DNA of 5,760 nucleotides. It comes from Candidatus Doudnabacteria bacterium. Lineage in GTDB: Bacteria; Patescibacteriota; Doudnabacteria; UBA920; O2-02-FULL-48-8. Below the pieces are notes generated by a model. It made no database searches and was not told the origin of the DNA. It saw only the letters and a list, made by a program, of their open reading frames with translations. The DNA lies in contig JACQPC010000014.1 in NCBI GenBank assembly GCA_016207695.1, positions 1 through 5,760 on the forward strand, read 5' to 3'. Shown in pieces: positions 1 through 4,152 of the stretch. A program made the position numbers and the translations under genes. Position 1 is the stretch's first letter. Each line of letters begins with the position of its first letter.

Positions 1-438
1 CTCTAGGTCATACACGCCCATTAATTCGCCCATCTCAAGTATATGTCCTTCCATAGCTTTTTCCAAATCCTGTTTATTGGCAATCTTATCTCCTACCAAA
101 TCAGCATCTAGCGCGTAGAGCTTGAAAAAATATCGGTGCTCTCGATCCGGCGGGCATGGGCCGCCGTAGGCTGGCTTGCCAAAACTGGTGGTTGCCTCAA
201 TCGCCCCTATCGGCACACTGTCTTCAACAATTTCTTTCGTCTCTCGATTAATATTATACAAAACCCAATGCACCCAAGTTCCCATTGGCGCATCCGGGTC
301 ATCCATAATTAAGGCTAAACTTATTGTTCCTTGAGGGACAGCCTCAATAATCAGCGGCGGATTTATATTCTGCCCATCGCAGGTATAAGTTTTGGGGATA
401 GGATCCCCGTAATTAAACGCCGGACTCGATAATCTCAT
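1..438 (-). CDS. YbhB/YbcL-family Raf kinase inhibitor-like protein (PEBP fold), 3' end outside window
   Basis: A 146-codon open frame starts at ATG 438-436 and runs off the left edge without a stop, so the C-terminus is missing. Family members are about 150-160 aa, so only a few residues should be lost. Visible PEBP signatures are DDPDAP (about residues 47-52) followed by WVHWVLYN, and GGPCPPDREHRYFFKLYALD (about 92-111), which matches the GPxPPxGxHRYxFxLYALD ligand-pocket motif. The usual Gly before the HRY is Arg here. PEBP proteins bind anionic or phospholipid-like ligands; the physiological role of bacterial members is poorly defined. The start lies 17 nt downstream of the permease stop, so the gene is probably the third gene of the ABC operon. 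No clear Shine-Dalgarno is present; an AT-rich hairpin covers the junction. The family call is firm; the biological role is unknown. Confidence 0.93.
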   Translation of the reverse strand, partial: MRLSSPAFNYGDPIPKTYTCDGQNINPPLIIEAVPQGTISLALIMDDPDAPMGTWVHWVLYNINRETKEIVEDSVPIGAIEATTSFGKPAYGGPCPPDREHRYFFKLYALDADLVGDKIANKQDLEKAMEGHILEMGELMGVYDLE

Positions 439-458
439 AAAATTACGAAGTAATTTTA
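438..458 (-). repeat. AT-rich inverted repeat spanning a stop/start junction
   Basis: A perfect 9-bp stem (TAAAATTAC, 438-446, with GTAATTTTA, 450-458) has a 3-nt loop. On the minus-strand transcript it contains the permease stop codon (458-456) and ends at the last base opposite the first base of the PEBP start codon. It could modulate re-initiation or attenuate readthrough, but it is all A/T except one C-G pair and is therefore weak. Confidence 0.5.
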
Positions 459-1238
459 ATAAATATTAATTAATCCCCTTTCCAGGGCTTTTTTGAAGCT
501 GCTGTTAATATAAACCAGCGACAAAGAAAGGTAAATTATATTAAGGAACAGGCTAATCCAAAACTTGGCAGGATCAAAATGCCCGGTGTTAATGACTTCG
601 CGCAGGCCCTCAAAAACGTAGCTGGTCGGGATAAAAGCGGAAACTTTCTGGGCCCAAAGCGGAAGCACGGTCACTGGATAGTAAATTGCCGAAAACGGGG
701 CCAGCACAGAAACAAACGTCCAGGCCAAAAACTGAATCTTGGTCCCGTATCTTAGAATCACGCCGGAGATGAAAAATCCCATAAACCATCCCGTGAGCAT
801 GAGCAAAAATATGAACGGGATCAAATACAAGCCGTAGCTGAAAACTGCAATCTTATAAAGCAAAAAGGCAATCGCCCCCGCAAACACAAAACCAAGCAGG
901 CCCTTGATTATGCCATTCAGGACAACAGCCAAAAGCCATTCGCCAAACTTCAACGGCGAGACAAAAATGTTGACCAAGTTGTGGCTCCAGTATTCTTCCA
1001 GCAAATTAACCGAGATCTCCCCTTGGGTGCGGAAAATCAAATAATAAAACACAATGCCGGAGACAATTATCTGAATCACCAAAAAATTGCCGGACAACTG
1101 CTCAAGATACAATCCGGTCAAGCCCCAAACAAACAAATCAATAGTCGGCCAATAGAAAGTGTCCGCTGCTCGGTCAGGGTTTCTAAGCAGCAAATAGCCG
1201 TAACGCAAAACTAATCCATAGATTCTGGACCAACTCAT
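456..1238 (-). CDS. ABC-2 type transporter permease subunit
   Basis: This 260-aa protein is the usual length for a single ABC-2 membrane subunit with about six membrane helices. Hydrophobic segments lie at roughly 31-46, 52-70, 104-128, 134-160, 170-190 and 226-246. The stretch at about 181-213 (PFSAIYYPVTVLPLW, then IPTSYVFEGLRE) has the ABC-2 pattern of a Pro-rich loop, LPxW and a terminal eGLRE. It would pair with the ATPase encoded just upstream to export a substrate; polysaccharide, lipid, drug and peptide exporters all use this architecture, and nothing here decides between them. Its ATG overlaps the ATPase TGA in an ATGA tetranucleotide, and a strong Shine-Dalgarno (1244-1250) lies inside the end of the ATPase gene. 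It ends at TAA 458-456, 17 nt before the PEBP gene. Confidence 0.93.
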   Translation of the reverse strand: MSWSRIYGLVLRYGYLLLRNPDRAADTFYWPTIDLFVWGLTGLYLEQLSGNFLVIQIIVSGIVFYYLIFRTQGEISVNLLEEYWSHNLVNIFVSPLKFGEWLLAVVLNGIIKGLLGFVFAGAIAFLLYKIAVFSYGLYLIPFIFLLMLTGWFMGFFISGVILRYGTKIQFLAWTFVSVLAPFSAIYYPVTVLPLWAQKVSAFIPTSYVFEGLREVINTGHFDPAKFWISLFLNIIYLSLSLVYINSSFKKALERGLINIY

Positions 1239-2152
1239 ATTTTCTCCTTTGCCTTCTGCAAGAAATAATCTTCCAAGCTGGGCCGCTCAATGCTGATCTC
1301 ATCATACGCAATCCCGCCGCCGGCCAAGGATTGCAGAAACGCGGCAATCTCCTTTTCTTTCAGATCAATCACGACATAGCGGCCATCGGCTGAACAGGGA
1401 AAATTATTTTTTTGGCAAAACGCCACCAACTGCGGCCTGATATTATCAGCCACCAACAGTCTTAAATGTGAAATCTGAATAGTCTTGGCCAGGTTTTCTG
1501 GCGTGTCATCGGCAATGATTTTTCCTCGGTTAATAAATATCACGCGGTCACACAACTCTTCGACTTCCGCCATGTTATGCGAAGTGATGATGATTGAAAC
1601 CTGAAACTGCTTCCTTTCGTTGGCCAAAAACTCGCGGATATAGGCGGCGACTTCCGGATCCAAAGATGCGGTTGGTTCGTCCAGCAGCAGTACTTTGGGA
1701 AAATTAATAAACGCCTTGGCAATGTTGAGGCGGGTAGTTTGTCCGGCGGACAGATGGCGAACTTCCTGATTCCATAATTGCTCCAGCTGGAATATTTTTC
1801 TGATTTTCTCAATTCGAGATTTGCGATCCTTGATGCCATAAAGATATGCGACAAAGTTCAAATTTTCTCTCACTGTCAAAAGCCAGGGAAGCTTGGTATA
1901 GGCCGATGAAAAGTTCACTTGCTCCAGGATTTCTGACCGGTGCTCAAAAAGATCCTTGCCAAAATACTTGATTGTCCCTTCTGTAAGGGTGGTTAGACCC
2001 AACAGCATCTGTAGGGTGGTAGTTTTGCCAGCGCCATTGGGCCCAAGCAAACCCAAAATCTCTCCTTCCTTTAAGGCAAAGGAGACGTTGTCAACGGCAG
2101 TAAAATTGCCAAATTTCTTGGTTAGATTTTTTGCTTCTAGGATATTGGCCAT
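1235..2152 (-). CDS. ABC transporter ATP-binding protein (ABC-2 exporter type)
   Basis: A 305-aa nucleotide-binding subunit. Walker A GPNGAGKTT is at 37-45, the signature LSAGQTTR at 134-141 (second Gly of LSGGQ replaced by Ala), Walker B VLLLDEP at 154-160, D-loop SLD at 163-165 and the switch His at 192 (TSHNM). The Q-loop position, just before LTVREN (92-97), reads NFSSAYTKLPW and lacks the usual Gln. Residues about 225-305 form the C-terminal extension common to ABC-2 ATPases, ending in PSLEDYFLQ (about 290-298). It should power the adjacent permease; the substrate is unknown. A promoter with TATAAT at 2194-2189 and TTGATT at 2217-2212 lies upstream and overlaps the end of the preceding operon. 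No good Shine-Dalgarno is seen. The TGA overlaps the permease ATG, showing translational coupling. Confidence 0.95.
   Translation of the reverse strand: MANILEAKNLTKKFGNFTAVDNVSFALKEGEILGLLGPNGAGKTTTLQMLLGLTTLTEGTIKYFGKDLFEHRSEILEQVNFSSAYTKLPWLLTVRENLNFVAYLYGIKDRKSRIEKIRKIFQLEQLWNQEVRHLSAGQTTRLNIAKAFINFPKVLLLDEPTASLDPEVAAYIREFLANERKQFQVSIIITSHNMAEVEELCDRVIFINRGKIIADDTPENLAKTIQISHLRLLVADNIRPQLVAFCQKNNFPCSADGRYVVIDLKEKEIAAFLQSLAGGGIAYDEISIERPSLEDYFLQKAKEKI
1244..1250 (-). promoter_or_regulatory. Strong Shine-Dalgarno for the ABC permease
   Basis: On the minus strand AAAGGAG sits 5 nt before the ATG at 1238-1236, inside the last codons of the ATPase gene. It fixes the permease start and is the best ribosome-binding site in the window; most other starts here have a weak one or none. 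Confidence 0.8.
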
Positions 2153-2157
2153 AAACG

Positions 2158-2187
2158 AAAAAATGCTCCCGTTTCCGGGGCATTTTT
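2158..2187 (-). terminator. Intrinsic terminator after the carbinolamine dehydratase gene
   Basis: An 11-bp stem (2159-2169 with 2177-2187, one G-T wobble) has a 7-nt loop and a GC core; on the minus strand it runs into six T residues (2163-2158). It lies 19 nt past the dehydratase stop and just before the ATPase start, separating the two operons. The flanking A and T tracts are symmetrical, so it may work weakly on the plus strand too. Confidence 0.8.
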
Positions 2188-2188
2188 C

Positions 2189-2217
2189 ATTATACCGCTG
2201 ATTTAACTACGAATCAA
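2189..2217 (-). promoter_or_regulatory. Predicted sigma70-like promoter for the ABC/PEBP operon
   Basis: On the minus strand TTGATT (2217-2212) and a perfect TATAAT (2194-2189) are 17 nt apart. The -35 lies inside the last codons of the dehydratase gene. Transcription would begin near 2182, inside the right arm of the terminator hairpin, leaving a leader of about 30 nt before the ATPase ATG at 2152. Inferred from motif match only. Confidence 0.6.
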
Positions 2218-2551
2218 TCTTGGCCGCCAGGATGAAATCATTTTCCGAAAGGCCGTTTATTTTGTGCGTCCAGAGTTCGACCACCACCTTGCCCCAATGG
2301 ACTTCCATGTCCGGGTGATGCCCTTCCTCCTGGGCGATCAGCGCCGCGCGGTTGACGAAGGCCAGAGTGTCTGGATAATTCTTGAACTTAAAAGTCTTAC
2401 GGATTTTTTTGCTTGTCCCGCCCGGAGCGGCGGGATCTTCGATAGCCTCCCAGCCCGAAGGCAGCTGCTTCAACAGCTTTTCGATTTCCTGACGTTTAAG
2501 CGGTGGGGTTCCTGCTGCACACGGCACACAGATTTTCTCTCTAAGCTGCAT
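2207..2551 (-). CDS. 4a-hydroxytetrahydrobiopterin dehydratase (pterin-4a-carbinolamine dehydratase)
   Basis: A 114-aa protein of the usual PCD/DCoH length, cytoplasmic. It dehydrates 4a-hydroxytetrahydropterin to quinonoid dihydropterin, a recycling step for pterin cofactors. The family motif is clear: EEGHHPDMEVHWGKVVVELWTH at about 75-96, with the catalytic HH at 78-79 and the later TH at 95-96, followed by GLSENDF (100-106). The ATG at 2551-2549 is chosen because it lies 4 nt after the acylphosphatase stop and yields the normal N-terminus (MQLREK); an upstream in-frame ATG at 2611 would overlap acylphosphatase by 56 nt and add 20 unrelated residues. Residues about 39-46 (DPAAPGGT) fall on a GC-rich palindrome and look like an insertion relative to the usual spacing. 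No aromatic amino-acid hydroxylase is in the window, so the substrate context is unknown. Last gene of a three-gene operon. Confidence 0.93.
   Translation of the reverse strand: MQLREKICVPCAAGTPPLKRQEIEKLLKQLPSGWEAIEDPAAPGGTSKKIRKTFKFKNYPDTLAFVNRAALIAQEEGHHPDMEVHWGKVVVELWTHKINGLSENDFILAAKIDS
2416..2435. repeat. GC-rich palindrome inside the dehydratase gene
   Basis: Two perfect 7-bp arms (TCCCGCC at 2416-2422, GGCGGGA at 2429-2435) flank a 6-nt loop. It lies in frame and encodes the Pro/Ala/Gly-rich stretch at about residues 39-46 of the dehydratase, between the conserved W34 and the RKTFKF strand. Arms of 7 bp occur by chance a few times in a window this size; the GC content, short loop and in-frame insertion-like protein segment make this one more notable. 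Confidence 0.55.
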
Positions 2552-2555
2552 AAGC

Positions 2556-2825
2556 CTAATATTTAATTTCGAAAAGCTTAAAATCTTGCATCTTCCCTTC
2601 CTGAATGTCAACCTTTTCTACTCTGGCAAAACGCGGGCCTTGCCTACACTGATCCAAAAACTCACGAAGATCACCTTCGTCGCCTTCGGCTTCAGTGTAA
2701 ACCGTGCCGTCGGGCTCATTGCGCACAAAACCAACAAGTCCCAAATCAGATGCTTTGGCTTTGAGAAACGAGCGAAAATTTACGTCCTGCACATTCCCGT
2801 AGATTTTTATGTCTATGTGTTTCAC
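2556..2825 (-). CDS. Acylphosphatase
   Basis: An 89-aa small cytoplasmic enzyme that hydrolyses acyl-phosphates (carboxyl-phosphate bonds) to carboxylate and phosphate. The family pattern is present: IYGNVQDVNFRSF (8-20) with the phosphate-binding Arg18, GLVGFVRNEPDGTV (29-42) with catalytic Asn36, and GP..A.V..V near 63-72. The usual VQGVGFR glycines are Asp14 and Asn16 here. The GTG at 2825-2823 is preferred: it overlaps the upstream TGA as GTGA, gives the family-like start MKHIDIKIYG and an 89-aa length. A TTG at 2831-2829 would add two residues and cannot be excluded; no ATG is available. The next gene starts 4 nt after the TAG. It is the middle gene of the DUF1761 operon. Confidence 0.93.
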   Translation of the reverse strand: MKHIDIKIYGNVQDVNFRSFLKAKASDLGLVGFVRNEPDGTVYTEAEGDEGDLREFLDQCRQGPRFARVEKVDIQEGKMQDFKLFEIKY

Positions 2826-3253
2826 TTCCAAAGGGCAAGGATCACACCAAAGACAAGCAACTGAATAAGTTGATATCCGTTATTTAAAATCCAGAGCTTC
2901 CAGGGCTTTCCTTCCCAAAGCACAACCCCCAGCGTAACAGGGGCGACAAAACCAAGCCAGTTCCAAAACCCAACCATCAGTCCGGCACCCACCCCTTCCG
3001 AATTTAAATAAGTTGAGGCAAAAACCAAGGCATGCGCCAAGACATAAGCCATCACTAACGCGCCGATGACTGTCAGGACATAACTTTTCATCATGCCCTT
3101 TTTCATTTCCTCTTGCTGGACCGGATCTATCTTATCCCATCCCATCATCCTTATCCACATTTTGCCAAACAAAGGACCAAACCATAAATAGCCCAAGACT
3201 ATGCTGACTCCTCCGCAAACCAGCACAGCCCAATAATTGACAGGAACTGTCAT
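2822..3253 (-). CDS. DUF1761-type small integral membrane protein
   Basis: A 143-aa protein with four predicted membrane helices at about 7-28, 57-78, 87-112 and 119-141. The N-terminal pattern VNYWAVLV...GYLWFGPLFGKMWIRMMGW (5-39), with a Trp/Gly/Pro motif at the end of helix 1, and the later FWNWLGFVAP (96-105) match what I recall of the DUF1761 family, whose function is unknown. ATG 3253-3251 is the only sensible start and has no clear Shine-Dalgarno. The preceding 80 nt contain a palindromic element and then a sigma70-like promoter, so this is the first gene of the operon. It is joined to acylphosphatase by a 4-bp GTGA overlap. The family call is fairly confident; the role is unknown. Confidence 0.85.
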   Translation of the reverse strand: MTVPVNYWAVLVCGGVSIVLGYLWFGPLFGKMWIRMMGWDKIDPVQQEEMKKGMMKSYVLTVIGALVMAYVLAHALVFASTYLNSEGVGAGLMVGFWNWLGFVAPVTLGVVLWEGKPWKLWILNNGYQLIQLLVFGVILALWK

Positions 3254-3269
3254 ATTTTTGAATAAGGTA

Positions 3270-3323
3270 AGTGACAGTTTCTGTCATCCCGGACGCAGAT
3301 ACCGGGATCCAGTCAAAGTCACT
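3270..3323. repeat. Nested palindromic repeat in the 5' UTR of the DUF1761 operon
   Basis: The inner stem pairs ATCCCGG (3286-3292) with CCGGGAT (3302-3308). The outer stem pairs AGTGAC (3270-3275) with GTCACT (3318-3323). A side hairpin GACAG/CTGTC lies at 3273-3285 and competes with part of the outer stem. The core TGTCATCCCGG...CCGGGATCCAGTC resembles widespread bacterial dispersed repeats of the GTCATCCC/GGGATCCAG type; that is recalled, not searched. It would form a leader structure between the predicted transcription start near 3334 and the ATG at 3253. Confidence 0.65.
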
Positions 3324-3340
3324 GTTAATTACTTAGGTTT

Positions 3341-3368
3341 ATTATACCCAAGCAATAAAAACTCGCAA
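3341..3368 (-). promoter_or_regulatory. Predicted sigma70-like promoter for the DUF1761-acylphosphatase-dehydratase operon
   Basis: On the minus strand TTGCGA (3368-3363) and a perfect TATAAT (3346-3341) are 16 nt apart. Transcription would start near 3334, giving a leader of about 80 nt that contains the whole palindrome at 3270-3323. It lies just downstream of the 50-aa Cys-rich gene. Motif-based call. Confidence 0.6.
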
Positions 3369-3380
3369 TTGTAGGAGTCC

Positions 3381-3533
3381 CTAAGCGCCCTTTTTCACCT
3401 CTTCGTGCTTGCCGTCCGTGCAGTTACATGTAGCCATAGTTTGCCCCTGCAAAACGCAACCTTCGGTATCGCAGCTTTTGACGGTTTCCGAAACTCCGCC
3501 GCAAGCCGGGCAAACAAAATGTGGGTTCGTCAT
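3381..3533 (-). CDS. 50-aa cysteine-rich, zinc-ribbon-like protein
   Basis: ATG 3533-3531 opens a 50-codon frame ending at TAG. It contains six Cys: a CPAC knuckle (C8, C11), C21, C26, and a CNC pair (C36, C38) followed by TDGKH with His43. The spacing suggests one or two metal-binding knuckles, probably zinc, in a small cytoplasmic protein. Similar tiny proteins (CxxC, then a C-terminal CxCxDGKH) are, as I recall, common as hypotheticals in Patescibacteria-like genomes; function unknown. A strong extended -10 promoter (3564-3572) predicts a leader of about 24 nt without a Shine-Dalgarno. It is flanked by an upstream terminator and a downstream promoter, so it is probably transcribed alone. 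No convincing terminator follows it. The motif density, promoter and fit between neighbours support a real gene. Confidence 0.8.
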   Translation of the reverse strand: MTNPHFVCPACGGVSETVKSCDTEGCVLQGQTMATCNCTDGKHEEVKKGA

Positions 3534-3563
3534 AAATAGTTGATAGTTAATAGAACCAATAAA

Positions 3564-3572
3564 ATTATAGCA
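3564..3572 (-). promoter_or_regulatory. Extended -10 promoter for the 50-aa Cys-rich gene
   Basis: On the minus strand the sequence reads TGCTATAAT (3572-3564), a perfect extended -10. No -35 is recognisable at 17 nt, where the terminator stem of the upstream unit lies; extended -10 promoters often do without one. The start of transcription is predicted near 3557. Confidence 0.65.
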
Positions 3573-3576
3573 CTAT

Positions 3577-3615
3577 AAAACAACAAGGACGAGCAAGAAA
3601 ATCAATGCTCGTCCT
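3577..3615 (-). terminator. Intrinsic terminator of the DUF6496/acidic-ORF unit
   Basis: A perfect 10-bp stem (AGGACGAGCA, 3586-3595, with TGCTCGTCCT, 3606-3615) with a 10-nt A/T-rich loop is followed on the minus strand by TGTTGTTTT (3585-3577). It implies a minus-strand transcript arriving from the right, and so supports expression of the small genes at 3735-4127. Confidence 0.8.
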
Positions 3616-3631
3616 GTGAATGAAGTGGTTG

Positions 3632-3701
3632 GGCCTGTTTACAAGCCTAAAGGTTTTCAGAAACTGGCTTGGTCCCAGGTCCTCCCACCCGGCCGCTGGG
3701 A
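3632..3701 (-). other. Foldable 3' untranslated tail with competing stems
   Basis: This stretch lies between the acidic ORF and its terminator and holds no convincing gene. On the minus-strand transcript TCCCAG (3701-3696) can pair with CTGGGA (3678-3673). CAAGCC (3671-3666) can pair with GGCTTG (3647-3642), or the same GGCTTG can pair with CAGGCC (3637-3632) around a 4-nt loop. The last two pairings exclude each other. It could be a structured 3' UTR or a small RNA. It matches no RNA family that I recognise (not RNase P, tmRNA, SRP or 6S). Confidence 0.35.
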
Positions 3702-3734
3702 ACGACTTACCCTTACGCCCCGGCCTACGCTCGA

Positions 3735-3911
3735 TCAGTCCGCGAAGAAGTCCGGATCCGGCAACGGATCCGTCTGCACGCGGTCAGCTCGCCCGCCAGC
3801 GCGTTCTGCATCCGGCGCTTCAACCGCTTCCTCGCTGTCATTCTTGCCATGCTGCCCCTTGAACTGCCCGTTCTCTGTCATGTAATCCGCCACGCGGTCC
3901 TGTCTGTCCAT
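3735..3911 (-). CDS. Hypothetical 58-aa acidic protein coupled to the DUF6496 gene
   Basis: I do not recognise the family. ATG 3911-3909 is preceded by AAGGGGGG, 3 nt away and overlapping the TAA of the DUF6496 gene; the gap between the genes is 9 nt, so translation is probably coupled. The product starts MDRQDRVADYM and ends PDPDFFAD. It has about 15 Asp/Glu against 7 Lys/Arg, few hydrophobics, no Cys and no membrane segment, and is probably disordered apart from a possible short N-terminal helix. Codons favour G first and G/C third (roughly 70% GC3), a coding-like pattern more GC-rich than the TMTC gene to the right. A downstream terminator supports transcription. It could still be a chance frame in a GC-rich structured region. 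Acidic against the basic neighbour, it might be a binding partner; that is speculation. Confidence 0.5.
   Translation of the reverse strand: MDRQDRVADYMTENGQFKGQHGKNDSEEAVEAPDAERAGGRADRVQTDPLPDPDFFAD
3753..3772. repeat. Repeated BamHI-like palindrome forming an 8-bp hairpin
   Basis: CGGATCCG occurs at 3753-3760 and 3765-3772, separated by GCAA. Each copy is self-complementary, and together they form a perfect 8-bp stem with a GCAA (GNRA-type) loop on the plus strand. In the minus-strand acidic ORF it encodes the Asp-Pro-rich tail (DPLPDPD). Confidence 0.7.
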
Positions 3912-3914
3912 AAA

Positions 3915-3922
3915 CCCCCCTT
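3915..3922 (-). promoter_or_regulatory. Shine-Dalgarno coupling the acidic ORF to the DUF6496 stop
   Basis: On the minus strand AAGGGGGG begins within the TAA of the upstream gene and ends 3 nt before the ATG at 3911. The GGGGGG run makes it purine-rich rather than a perfect AGGAGG, but spacing from the AAGG part is acceptable. It decides the start of the acidic ORF. Confidence 0.5.
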
Positions 3923-4127
3923 ATACGGACATTATAACATCTACCGGCCTGGGCGCAGGCGGAACTCTGACGCCTTTTTTGCGGGCTTCGGAAAGACCAA
4001 TGGCTATCGCCTGCTTTCGCGATCGCACTTTTCTTCCTGAACGCCCAGATTTCAGCTCTCCATGCTTCATCTTATGCATGGCACGCTCCACGGTCCTGCC
4101 GGCTTTTTTGCTGTATCTTCTTGGCAT
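3921..4127 (-). CDS. DUF6496-type small basic protein
   Basis: A 68-aa protein with about 20 Lys/Arg and 4 acidic residues. The order YSKKAGRTVERAMHKMKHGELKSGRSGRKV followed by SRKQAIAIGLSEARKKG (36-52) matches the small DUF6496 family as I recall it: an N-terminal (Y)SKKA..V..AMH.MK.G.LKSG.SG.KV and then the RKQAIAIGLSEAR block. The function is unknown; the charge and size suggest nucleic-acid binding, as an inference. The last 16 residues (PPAPRPVDVIMSV end) extend past the conserved block. The ATG at 4127 is 25 nt from the divergent TMTC-gene ATG; a weak AGG lies 5 nt before it. It is followed after 9 nt by the acidic ORF. Confidence 0.87.
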   Translation of the reverse strand: MPRRYSKKAGRTVERAMHKMKHGELKSGRSGRKVRSRKQAIAIGLSEARKKGVRVPPAPRPVDVIMSV

Positions 4128-4137
4128 AGTGCCTATA

Positions 4138-4146
4138 TGCTAAAAT
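4138..4146 (+). promoter_or_regulatory. Putative extended -10 promoter giving a leaderless TMTC-like mRNA
   Basis: TGCTAAAAT (4138-4146) is a near-consensus extended -10. Transcription would start about 7 nt on, at or next to the ATG at 4153. A weak TTCTTG lies 17 nt upstream (4118-4123), inside the divergent gene. An in-frame TAA at 4141 rules out a longer protein, and no Shine-Dalgarno precedes the ATG, which fits leaderless translation. Confidence 0.45.
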
Positions 4147-4152
4147 ACACGC

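Noticed and set aside
1308..1334. 7-bp inverted repeat GCAATCC/GGATTGC in the ATPase gene as a further palindromic insertion
   Set aside because: The 13-nt loop and 7-bp arms are expected by chance in a window this long, and the encoded C-terminal region shows no obvious insertion.
1540..1854. 104-codon minus-strand frame inside the ABC ATPase
   Set aside because: It overlaps the Walker B and signature region of an unmistakable ATPase in another frame.
2552..2611. Longer dehydratase starting at ATG 2611
   Set aside because: It would overlap acylphosphatase by 56 nt and add 20 residues absent from the family; the ATG at 2551 sits 4 nt after the upstream stop.
2264..2864. Plus-strand frames opposite dehydratase and acylphosphatase
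   Set aside because: Both minus-strand genes are secure by catalytic motifs; the antisense frames have none.
3616..3920. RNase P, SRP, tmRNA or 6S RNA, prompted by GC-rich foldable sequence
   Set aside because: I checked by eye for RNase P CR-I (only a partial GAAGAAGTCCGG likeness), tmRNA ends and the SRP apical loop; none is present.
3616..4040. Three overlapping plus-strand open frames of 80-123 codons
   Set aside because: They are opposite the DUF6496 gene, the acidic ORF and the terminator in GC-rich DNA where stops are rare; their translations are Arg/Pro/Ser-rich without motif, start signal or family likeness.
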